Origin: a virus
Virus record (IMG/VR): IMGVR_UViG_3300034198_007289
Span: 1-26,569 of that record
Direction: 5' to 3' (one strand)
DNA: 26,569 bases
Positions 1 to 6,456 of the stretch are shown here, in pieces. The translations under genes were made by a program, and so were the position numbers. A model generated the notes under the pieces. That model ran no database searches and was not told the DNA's origin. It saw nothing but the letters and a program-made list of their open reading frames with translations. Position 1 is the first letter of the stretch. Every line of letters starts with the position of its first letter.

Positions 1-2
1 GA

Positions 3-227
3 CTAATCGAAAAATCCTTGCGTGATGCTGGGCTTTCCCGAAAAGATGCGACCACCGCATCTTCAATCCTCAAAAAAGTATTGGAACAGCGTGATGTTGA
101 ACCAGAAACAGTTGAGGTAGCCCCTATTCAGAGTGAGCCTGAAGCGGTGGTCGAAGAAGCTGATGAAATTCTACAAGCCTTAGAGCAAAGAGAACTTCTA
201 AAGCAATTATCTAATCGCATTAAATAA
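3..227 (+). CDS. C-terminal end of probable prohead protease (partial)
   Basis: The reading frame is already open at the left edge (codons from base 3), so only the last 74 codons are present. The visible text LRDAGLSRKDA is the kind of short helix-turn motif found near the C-terminus of HK97-type prohead proteases, followed by a Glu-rich tail of low complexity. Position supports the call: it ends 9 bases before the major capsid gene, and proteases of this family normally sit directly upstream of the capsid gene, where they cut off the capsid scaffold arm. No catalytic residues lie in the visible part. A scaffold protein is the alternative. An internal TTG at 18 could be read as a start, but the frame stays open before it. 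Confidence 0.6.
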   Translation, partial: LIEKSLRDAGLSRKDATTASSILKKVLEQRDVEPETVEVAPIQSEPEAVVEEADEILQALEQRELLKQLSNRIK

Positions 228-236
228 GGAAAAATC

Positions 237-1610
237 ATGTCTGAAAAGATCATTGAAAAACTTGATGCAATTGAAGCTACTCAAGTAGCTGAAATGGCTA
301 AAGTTAAAGAAGAAACAGTAGCGGCAGTTGAAGCAATCAAAAATGAAATGACTGAACAAGTTGTTGCATTAGAAGCTAAAATTTCTGCTATTCAAGCACC
401 AGAAGTTATGCGTACTCCAGCTAAATCTGTTAAACAAGATGTAAACCGCAAGGTTAGAGAACAGTTAGCTAAGTTTGTTAAAAAAGGTTCATTAAACAAA
501 GAATTTGAAATGTTTGCTGATGAATCTGAGTATCAAGCATATTTACAGGAAGATGGTTCACAAATTGGTAATCCTGCTGGTTATGGTGGTGGTTACAATG
601 TTGGTGGTCGTACTGCCTATGATCCTGTATTTCACAAATTGCGTTTGATGAACCCTTTGCGTGGTGCAAGTCGTAATGTCACTACAGATGGTTCTGTATA
701 TCAATTCCGGGCAAAAACTGGAAATGCTGGCGCACAATTTGGTTATGCAATTCAAAACAATGGTGCTCCAACAACTGAAAACACAAACATTTGGCAAACA
801 GTTTTGCAAGATATGAACTGTCAATTCCCAATTCGTACAGCGGCACTTGATGATATTGATGGTTTAGAATCTAATGTTGTTGATGATATGCTTCTAGAAT
901 TTTCGGCTCTAGAAGGACTTGCGATGATTCAAAATAATAATCAATCATCACCAACAGGAAATCCTACTGGTGGTTCAAATGGTATTATTGGTTTGAATCA
1001 ATATGCTAATGGTCAAATGGGATACAATGGTGGCACAATTTCTACTGCGGCTTTTGGCTCAAGTGGAACTGCATCTACTGATGGCTTGCATACTATTGCT
1101 ACTTATGACCAGATCACAACCAATGGCTATGCAACAACTGGTGCTGGTGCAAACAATGTAACTTTTGATGACATCATCACTTTCTTACATAGCTTGCCAC
1201 AAGAATATTGGACACCAGATGCTAAGATTATTGTTAATCCATTCTTCCTTGCTCAGATTCGTGGCTTGAAAGATACCAATGGCACTCCAATTTTTGATCG
1301 TATGACACCATTGATTACTGATGGCATCGTAGGTCAAATTGCTGGCTTTGATGTTGTGGTTAATAAGTATCTTGATACTCCATATCAAACTGCTTCTAAT
1401 ACTACCAATGAAAACCTTTATCCAATGTACTTCGGACAATGGAGTCGTTTCCACACAATCGTGGATCGTCTAAACATGGTATTGCGTAGATATGATCAGA
1501 CGCTCCCCGGTTTCATAACTTTCTTTGGAGAAAAGCGGCTTGCCACAAGCGTAGTCGATCCATTCTCTGCAATTCGTTATCGTTCCACAGCAACTGCTCT
1601 TGATGCATAA
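237..1610 (+). CDS. Major capsid protein, HK97 fold, with N-terminal scaffold-like arm
   Basis: Forms the icosahedral shell. Residues 1-60 are a Glu/Lys/Ala-rich coiled coil, as in the delta (scaffold) domain of HK97 capsid proteins; a Lys-rich linker follows, and the shell domain begins near GGRTAYDPVF (residue 123). The pattern of acidic helix plus paired Glu residues (DDMLLEFSALEGLAMIQNN) and the C-terminal block (QTLPGFITFFGEKR, then VVDPFSAIRYR) fit the family, as does the 457-residue length. The start is backed by AAGGA 7 bases upstream. The next gene is a paralogue with the same shell-domain landmarks but without the arm, and a terminator lies between the two. Likely processing by the upstream protease is inference. 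Confidence 0.88.
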   Translation: MSEKIIEKLDAIEATQVAEMAKVKEETVAAVEAIKNEMTEQVVALEAKISAIQAPEVMRTPAKSVKQDVNRKVREQLAKFVKKGSLNKEFEMFADESEYQAYLQEDGSQIGNPAGYGGGYNVGGRTAYDPVFHKLRLMNPLRGASRNVTTDGSVYQFRAKTGNAGAQFGYAIQNNGAPTTENTNIWQTVLQDMNCQFPIRTAALDDIDGLESNVVDDMLLEFSALEGLAMIQNNNQSSPTGNPTGGSNGIIGLNQYANGQMGYNGGTISTAAFGSSGTASTDGLHTIATYDQITTNGYATTGAGANNVTFDDIITFLHSLPQEYWTPDAKIIVNPFFLAQIRGLKDTNGTPIFDRMTPLITDGIVGQIAGFDVVVNKYLDTPYQTASNTTNENLYPMYFGQWSRFHTIVDRLNMVLRRYDQTLPGFITFFGEKRLATSVVDPFSAIRYRSTATALDA

Positions 1611-1617
1611 TAAAGTT

Positions 1618-1651
1618 GGGGTGGTCAAAAGCCACCCCGCTTTTAATTTTT
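1618..1651 (+). terminator. Intrinsic terminator between the two capsid genes
   Basis: A perfect 7-bp stem GGGGTGG / CCACCCC (1618-1624 with 1632-1638) closes a 7-base loop and is followed directly by GCTTTTAATTTTT. Strong GC stem plus T-rich tail is the classic Rho-independent form. It lies in the 57-base gap after the first capsid gene, so it should reduce or end transcription before the second capsid gene and the connector genes unless it is leaky or antiterminated. Confidence 0.85.
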
Positions 1652-1667
1652 AACATTTGGAATAAAT

Positions 1668-2723
1668 ATGGCAAACCTAATTCTTGAAGCAGTCAAAACC
1701 GCCCTTAAAGATGGCGAAGCTACAGTAAACCTTAATGAAACTGGCTCTGCACTTACTGGCTCTGGTTCTGGAGTTGGTGGTCGTGTAATTTATGATGATG
1801 CTTTTGCATCTTTGCGTCAAAACAACCCTATTCGTAATGCTGGTGCAAGAATAATCACCACCATAGGTTCAGATGAAGCCTTTGTGGTTAAAACTGGCAA
1901 CATTACCAATGTTCAACAAGGCAGTACATATAACCCTTGGGGTTATCCAATTAACAATAACAATGCCCATGCTTCAACAGGCATTGCTACTACATACTGG
2001 CAATTGCCAGTTCGTGCCATTAATGCTGTAGTACCAGTAAGAAATGCTGTGATGGGCGATATTAATAATATCAATGAAGCTATTGTTAGCGACATAGCGC
2101 TAGAATTTGCTCAACAAGAAGCACTTTCAATGATGCTCAATAATGACCAATCAGGATCAACAACTTATAACTATGGGGCTACTCAGGGTTTGCGTGGTTT
2201 AAATAGCTATCCTAGTTCTACATCTGCCGCATCTTTTGGTTCTAATGGTCCAGCTATTACCAATGGTAGGCATACAGTTTTAGCAGTATCACAAGCATCT
2301 GCTGGGGCAGTTTCTTATAATGATTTAGCTAATTTGGCTGGTGCTTTGCCCCCTCAATATTGGTGTGATCCATCAACTTGCTGGATGATGCACCCAACGA
2401 CTATTACTTTATTGCGTGAATTAGTAACAACTACTTCTGGTATTCCTTACTTCTTAGAAGTTGGCGATGAAGATGGTGGTGCAGTTGTTTATATGTTTGG
2501 CTTCCCTGTAGTTCCTAATCCTTATATGGATTTGGCTGGTGCTGGCAAATTCCCAGTTTACTTAGCGGCATGGAATCAATTTGTAACTGTTGCTGATAGC
2601 GAATTAATGAGCATCAAAGCATTTGAACAAACTCAGCCCGGTTTCACAACTCTGTTCTGCGAAAAAAGGGTAGTTTCTACAATTCGTGATGTATTTGCTG
2701 GTGTTCGTTTGACCCACAGTTAA
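1668..2723 (+). CDS. Second HK97-fold capsid protein lacking the scaffold arm
   Basis: Paralogue of the preceding capsid protein. The shared landmarks are GGRVIYDDAF (residue 37, against residue 123 in the first protein), NPIRNAGA / NPLRGASR, the acidic helix SDIALEFAQQEALSMMLNND, a GLRGLNSY loop, and the C-terminal QPGFTTLFCEKR followed by a DVFAGVR block. At 351 residues it lacks about 86 N-terminal residues, including the coiled coil. That is seen directly; what it means is not. It may be a minor shell component, a penton or decoration-like subunit, or a second major subunit that relies on the scaffold of the first. It follows an intrinsic terminator, so it is probably made in a different amount. 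No strong Shine-Dalgarno is seen (TTGGAATAA before ATG). Confidence 0.82.
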   Translation: MANLILEAVKTALKDGEATVNLNETGSALTGSGSGVGGRVIYDDAFASLRQNNPIRNAGARIITTIGSDEAFVVKTGNITNVQQGSTYNPWGYPINNNNAHASTGIATTYWQLPVRAINAVVPVRNAVMGDINNINEAIVSDIALEFAQQEALSMMLNNDQSGSTTYNYGATQGLRGLNSYPSSTSAASFGSNGPAITNGRHTVLAVSQASAGAVSYNDLANLAGALPPQYWCDPSTCWMMHPTTITLLRELVTTTSGIPYFLEVGDEDGGAVVYMFGFPVVPNPYMDLAGAGKFPVYLAAWNQFVTVADSELMSIKAFEQTQPGFTTLFCEKRVVSTIRDVFAGVRLTHS

Positions 2724-2731
2724 GGTAAGCT

Positions 2732-3400
2732 ATGCCATTAGATAGTCTAACTAATGGTCCTTTTTTAGGGACTACTAGGAATCCATATAGCTATGAAAAA
2801 ATAGAGCAAATCAACCGGGACATTCAAACTGGTTGGCTTACTCTTGATCAGATTACCCAACAGCTAAACCTATTTCAAGATGAAAGCCAAGATAGTTATC
2901 TATCAGGACTTGAATTGGCAACTCGTATGGCGATTGAGGACTATCTTGGGATGTCCATATTTCCCATCACTTACAAAGTGTACTATGGCACTTTTAATGG
3001 CATGACAGGAACACAAATGTCTTTGGATTTGCCAGAAGTTAGTCAAGGAAGCCAAAATCGTGCTGGAGTGGTAATTAAAGAAGTAGCTTATTATTCTGGG
3101 GCTACACCCCCTGTATATACCATTATTAGTCCAACAAGCTATTACTATGATCCAACTGGCAATAAAGTTATTGTTACTGGTATTCCAGATTCTGCTAGTC
3201 AAATAATGACTAACCCAATTGTTTGCACTTATCAAACTAATGCAAATCCTTTGGCACAATACCCAATAATTCAACAAGCTGGATTATTGCTTTTAACTCA
3301 TTTATATAACAACCGCAGTAATACCTTTAATGGAAAATTGGATGAAATTCCTTTTGGAGTAGCCCAGTTACTTAGACCTTACAAGCCTTTGGTGATGTAA
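2732..3400 (+). CDS. Head-tail connector protein (gp6 / phiE125 gp8-like)
   Basis: Adaptor that docks under the portal ring and begins the neck. The helical core near residues 53-75 (DSYLSGLELATRMAIEDYLG) followed by a beta segment (ITYKVYYGTF) is the usual layout of the Phage_connect_1 / gp6 group: two helices, an inserted beta domain, and a C-terminal helix (here QAGLLLLTHLYNNR) ending in a short PYKPL tail. A length of 222 residues is normal for the phiE125 gp8-like subgroup. It directly follows the capsid genes and shares its stop/start with the next gene (TAATG), implying coupled translation. The N-terminal 45 residues are not recognised. Confidence 0.75.
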   Translation: MPLDSLTNGPFLGTTRNPYSYEKIEQINRDIQTGWLTLDQITQQLNLFQDESQDSYLSGLELATRMAIEDYLGMSIFPITYKVYYGTFNGMTGTQMSLDLPEVSQGSQNRAGVVIKEVAYYSGATPPVYTIISPTSYYYDPTGNKVIVTGIPDSASQIMTNPIVCTYQTNANPLAQYPIIQQAGLLLLTHLYNNRSNTFNGKLDEIPFGVAQLLRPYKPLVM

Positions 3401-3744
3401 TGGCTATTGCTCGTTATGAAAATATTACTGTAAATAATGTAACCAATTCTGTAGATGATTTGGGGCAGTACACCACCAATATTACAAAGTGGTTTGAAAC
3501 TAGGGCTAGAGTTATGGATGTTCATAACAACCTACAGATAACCAAAGATGAAAGGGTTTATACCGATTTAGTGAAACTTACACTAAATTACACTCCAAAC
3601 ACAAAGAATATAGTCGATAATCAACCCCTTTATTCAATTACTTGGCGAAACCATGATTGGAGAATTACTGATTGTTTTGAATCAAATGATCGTATGAATG
3701 TTACATTCCTATGCTATAGAAATGATCCAGTAGTCCCAGTATGA
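3400..3744 (+). CDS. Head-closure / head-tail adaptor protein (SPP1 gp16-like)
   Basis: A 114-residue beta-rich protein lying one gene after the connector, the usual place of the head-closure (stopper) protein. It carries the short pattern of the Phage_H_T_join group: a beta-strand start, a WFETRARVMDVH segment in place of the usual W-x-R-V strand, ERVYTDLVKLTLNYTPNT, then SITWRNHDWRITDCFE, close to the typical tail end of this family (y..i.g..y.I..v....). The start overlaps the previous stop by one base, and its stop overlaps the next start by four (ATGA), so the three neck genes are translationally linked. Confidence 0.65.
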   Translation: MAIARYENITVNNVTNSVDDLGQYTTNITKWFETRARVMDVHNNLQITKDERVYTDLVKLTLNYTPNTKNIVDNQPLYSITWRNHDWRITDCFESNDRMNVTFLCYRNDPVVPV

Positions 3745-4154
3745 GCCAAAATAACCCAGTCGAATATGCAAAAGCTATTCAATATCAGCTTTCTGATATT
3801 GTTAGCCCAGTGCCTGTATATGCTAATTTCAATAGAAATTTTGCTAGTGAGCCAAAGTTTATAACTTGGCAATTAAGAAATGTCCATCAGCCTGTATATA
3901 CTGGAGTTAATCAGAATAATAAGGGCATTGACAGACCAGTATTCCAAATATCGATATTTGCTCAAAATATGGCAGATGCTTTTAATATTGCCAATTCCAT
4001 ATTACAATCATTACATGGATATAATGGGCAATTTGGTGGTATAAATGGTTTTTATATATCCAAGGCAGATATAGTTTGGCTTTATAATACATACGATAAT
4101 ACTGTAGGATTGCACCAAATTATTATGGATTGCACCTTAGACATTCCAACATAA
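3741..4154 (+). CDS. Tail terminator / tail completion protein (DUF3168-like)
   Basis: 137 residues. The pattern PVPVYANFNRNF at residues 22-33, then a strand with FITWQLRN, and a later helix with MADAFNIANSILQSLHGYNG and a closing strand with HQIIMDCTLDI, resembles the DUF3168 / SPP1 gp17 / lambda gpU group, which caps the tail tube and joins it to the head. It follows the head-closure gene with a 4-base overlap and comes right before the major tail protein, which is the expected place. Family assignment is from short patterns and position; confidence is moderate. Confidence 0.65.
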   Translation: MSQNNPVEYAKAIQYQLSDIVSPVPVYANFNRNFASEPKFITWQLRNVHQPVYTGVNQNNKGIDRPVFQISIFAQNMADAFNIANSILQSLHGYNGQFGGINGFYISKADIVWLYNTYDNTVGLHQIIMDCTLDIPT

Positions 4155-4186
4155 GAATTTACTAATTATTTTTTAAAGGAATTAAA

Positions 4187-4708
4187 ATGGCACTCCCAAA
4201 TCAAATATTACCCGGATTTTCGGCATCGTTATGGTGTCAGACTGCATCCACTCCTACAGCATTAACAACAAGTCAATTATCTACTTGGACTGCTCAAGTA
4301 GCTAGTATTGTTGGAACTACTGCTAATGGTACTGGTGGTTCTGGTTCACAGTTAAATGTTGAAGCTATCCCTGCTTTTGGTCAAGATGATGCATCAGCTT
4401 CTTTTATGGTTGCTGGTAGTAGACAGTCTGATAAGATTCCTACACAGTCAGCCCCTACATCAATGACCATTGTTGCCGCTTGGAATCCAAGTGATGCTGG
4501 TTTGTTGTTAATGAGAGCAGATGCATATAGTGGAATTATTGATCGTACATTTGTAATTGCCGCTGTTTCTGGTGCTAATACTGTTGCCTATGCTTTCAAT
4601 GGTCGTGTAAGCGAATTTAAAATTGATGCCGCCCCCGGAGCAGAAGCTAAATGCACTTTCACAGTTCATCCTCGTGGCAATCAATATGGTTGGTCAAATA
4701 ACACTTAA
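4187..4708 (+). CDS. Major tail (tube) protein
   Basis: 173 residues, preceded by a strong AAAGGA. It sits between the tail terminator and the G/GT chaperone-tape measure block, where siphophages place the tube protein. The sequence is beta-rich with many small residues (Gly, Ala, Ser, Thr). The middle part SMTIVAAWNPSDAGLLLMRAD, then IDRTFVIAAVSGANTVAYAF and GRVSEFKIDAAPGAEAKCTFTVHPRGNQ, matches the usual tube-protein scheme: strand-helix-strand and a C-terminal beta-rich stretch. No unique motif is visible, so the call rests mainly on order, size and composition. Confidence 0.7.
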   Translation: MALPNQILPGFSASLWCQTASTPTALTTSQLSTWTAQVASIVGTTANGTGGSGSQLNVEAIPAFGQDDASASFMVAGSRQSDKIPTQSAPTSMTIVAAWNPSDAGLLLMRADAYSGIIDRTFVIAAVSGANTVAYAFNGRVSEFKIDAAPGAEAKCTFTVHPRGNQYGWSNNT

Positions 4709-4712
4709 TATT

Positions 4713-4883
4713 ATGAATATTCAATTTGCTAATGGTAAGATTTATGAAGTGGCAGATGTCGATGAAGCTATTGCCAAATGCCTAGCTGATGGAAATGATC
4801 CATTTAACCCTGTGATTTTGGAAACAAAATCTGTTAATTTAAAACAAAATAAGACTGAACCAAAAGATGAACATAGAGAATAG
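4713..4883 (+). CDS. Small tail-region protein of unknown function
   Basis: 56 residues, starting with MNIQFANGKIYEVADVDEAIAKC and ending in a Lys/Glu-rich tail. The frame is open upstream to 4623, but that longer form would overlap most of the major tail gene's end; the ATG at 4713, four bases after the previous stop, is preferred. No Shine-Dalgarno is evident, so reinitiation after the tail gene is likely. Its stop overlaps the start of the next gene (ATG at 4867). Family not recognised. Confidence 0.55.
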   Translation: MNIQFANGKIYEVADVDEAIAKCLADGNDPFNPVILETKSVNLKQNKTEPKDEHRE

Positions 4884-5097
4884 TTCAGACTTATTAAGTT
4901 ATCTATTAAGCCAAGCCAATTCTGGAGTTAAGAATTGGTTTGGTTTTGCTCAACAGCGTATCACAGGAATTTATTTAGCACATGAAATAGCTAAATATCA
5001 TGCTGATAAATTTACCCCTGATGAAATCTCTGATTATGTAATTAAATTAAATAATTCCATATATCAAAAATTAATCAAGGGTGATGGAAATGGCTGA
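4867..5097 (+). CDS. Small helical tail-region protein of unknown function
   Basis: 76 residues, mostly helical by composition, with amphipathic segments (SDLLSYLLSQAN, RITGIYLAHEIAKYHADKF, EISDYVIKLNNSIYQKLI). The start at 4867 overlaps the preceding stop by 17 bases, with AAAAGATG in front but no strong ribosome site. Its end overlaps the start of the gp10-like gene. It lies between the tube protein and the gp10-like gene, where small accessory or minor tail genes occur. Function not recognised. Confidence 0.55.
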   Translation: MNIENSSDLLSYLLSQANSGVKNWFGFAQQRITGIYLAHEIAKYHADKFTPDEISDYVIKLNNSIYQKLIKGDGNG

Positions 5098-5611
5098 TGT
5101 AATATCTATTCAATTTGAAGGAATTGAAGAATTTACTCAATTGCTAAATGAAATAAAAGATGACTTTAGCGAAAAAGACAGCAAAAAGATTTTAAACAAT
5201 GCAGTCAAGCTGGCTATGAAACCAGTGTTAGACAAAGCTCAATCCCTTGTGCCAATAGATACTGGAGCACTTAGGGCATCCCTTAGAATTGAAGCTAGAA
5301 AGCCTACAGGCAGGGACAAAAGATCAATATATGTTAATCCTACAGATGTAGTCATTGGAACAGTTACTACTGCTCCCGGTAATGTTCTTAAAAAGAAAAA
5401 GTTTGTAAATCAGAAAACAGGGAAAAAAGAAACTGGTATTGCTAGTGATGCAAGAGCAGTGGCTAATGAATTTGGTACAGCAAAAATTTCAGCAAAGCCA
5501 TTTATGCGACCAGCAATGGAAACTAGCACTCAACCAGTTTTAAATTCTTTATCACAATCATTAAAAGTAGCATTAGAAAAATATCATGCAAAACAAGCTA
5601 AGAAAGGCTAA
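5090..5611 (+). CDS. HK97 gp10-like minor head-tail/tail protein
   Basis: 173 residues from the chosen ATG. The N-terminal pattern FEGIEEFTQLLNEI, a helix with KKILNNAVKLAMKPVLDKAQ, and the conserved VPIDTGALRASLRIEARK are diagnostic of the HK97-gp10_like family (PxdTGxLrxSi). The later ANEFGTAKISAKPFMRPAMET block is the second family hallmark (EfGT...p..PFmRPA). Starts at GTG 5081 and ATG 5084 are also possible; ATG 5090 is preferred because AAGGG at 5077-5081 then has an 8-base spacing. The family usually lies before the tail terminator and tube genes; here it lies after them, an order change worth noting. Confidence 0.8.
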   Translation: MADVISIQFEGIEEFTQLLNEIKDDFSEKDSKKILNNAVKLAMKPVLDKAQSLVPIDTGALRASLRIEARKPTGRDKRSIYVNPTDVVIGTVTTAPGNVLKKKKFVNQKTGKKETGIASDARAVANEFGTAKISAKPFMRPAMETSTQPVLNSLSQSLKVALEKYHAKQAKKG

Positions 5612-5617
5612 AACAAA

Positions 5618-6106
5618 ATGAATCAATTTGCACAAGCATTAGGCGATAAATTTGTAGAGCAAAAAGAAGCAATCCGAATGAGATCATTTGAATTTGCTGG
5701 GCATACTTTTAAAGTTAAAGTTCCATTAACTTCTGAATTTGAATTAATCCAAAAAGACATAAATAGTATTGATGAAAATATTATTAATAAATATTATGAA
5801 GAATTATCTAAGGAATTAATTGAAAATAAAGATAAAGCAAAAGAAGATTCTGAAATTGAATATAAAGATAATGACATTTTTGTTAAAGGAAAATCATTAA
5901 AAGAAGCATCTAAAAATAAAGCATTAACTGAAAAAAGGATTACTACTTTATTTAGATTTCTTGTGCCAGAGCAAAAAGACTTTGACATGAATACCATTAC
6001 TTATGACATGATTGAAGAATTATTCCCATTTTCAATTCAGATGGAATTAATTAGTCTAATTGGCGATACCATTTCCCCTAACTATAAAGAAACTAGGGGA
6101 AAGTAA
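5618..6106 (+). CDS. Tail assembly chaperone, G-like (zero-frame product)
   Basis: 162 residues. Beta-rich start (RSFEFAGHTFKVKVPLTSEFE) followed by long Lys/Glu-rich helices, the layout of G-type tail chaperones that coat the tape measure protein before tube assembly. It sits two genes upstream of the tape measure gene in the reading order G - (T) - tape measure. The last codons read AGG GGA AAG TAA: the heptamer G GGA AAG at 6097-6103 is exactly the lambda gpG/gpGT slippery site, in the correct phase, with the stop immediately after. Most ribosomes would stop here and make G; a fraction would shift -1 into the next frame. Confidence 0.82.
   Translation: MNQFAQALGDKFVEQKEAIRMRSFEFAGHTFKVKVPLTSEFELIQKDINSIDENIINKYYEELSKELIENKDKAKEDSEIEYKDNDIFVKGKSLKEASKNKALTEKRITTLFRFLVPEQKDFDMNTITYDMIEELFPFSIQMELISLIGDTISPNYKETRGK
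6097..6103 (+). promoter_or_regulatory. -1 programmed ribosomal frameshift site GGGAAAG
   Basis: Zero-frame codons AGG-GGA-AAG form X XXY YYZ with X=G, Y=A, Z=G. This is the same heptamer documented for lambda G/GT. The zero-frame TAA follows at 6104-6106, and the -1 frame is open from 6097 (just after a TAG at 6094-6096) to 6453, so a shift here is the only way to fuse the two frames. No clear downstream stem-loop or pseudoknot is obvious by eye; lambda also has no strong one. Confidence 0.88.
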
Positions 6107-6453
6107 TTGGGTCAGTTCGCAGACAAGTAAAAGCCTATTTGACTGCTCATGGAACTGATCCAGATAGTATTGATGAGCAGACATTTACTGATATATGCAT
6201 TATGTTCCATGATGGCATTATTGGTAATCTTGGAATAATAGAAGTTTTAGGAGTTTTGACTGCTGGGCATTTTAATATGACCTTGCCAAAAGATAAAATT
6301 CCATTTAAACTTCAGGATATTATTCCCCAAGCGTATAATTATTTATACCCGCCATTAACTAAAAAACAAGAGCAAGAACAAGTTAGCAAAAATTTGCTGG
6401 CTTTTGCAATGATGCAACCCGGAGCACCTGATGAGTTATTTAAAGGAAACTAA
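6103..6453 (+). CDS. T-extension of the tail chaperone GT, made by -1 frameshift
   Basis: Read in the -1 frame from the slippery site it continues ...TRGK-VIGSVRRQVKAYLTAHG, giving a 278-residue GT fusion (162 + 116). The extension is helical and ends with LAFAMMQPGAPDELFKGN. An independent start would have to be a TTG at 6139 with no Shine-Dalgarno, which is far less likely than the frameshift. By analogy with lambda, the T part binds tube subunits and brings them to the tape measure-chaperone complex. Its stop lies 3 bases before the tape measure start. Confidence 0.82.
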   Translation, partial: VIGSVRRQVKAYLTAHGTDPDSIDEQTFTDICIMFHDGIIGNLGIIEVLGVLTAGHFNMTLPKDKIPFKLQDIIPQAYNYLYPPLTKKQEQEQVSKNLLAFAMMQPGAPDELFKGN

Positions 6454-6456
6454 AAA

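Noticed and set aside
4623-4712. Longer version of the small gene ending at 4883, starting inside the major tail gene
   Set aside because: It would overlap the tail gene by 86 bases; the ATG at 4713 directly after the stop is a simpler start.
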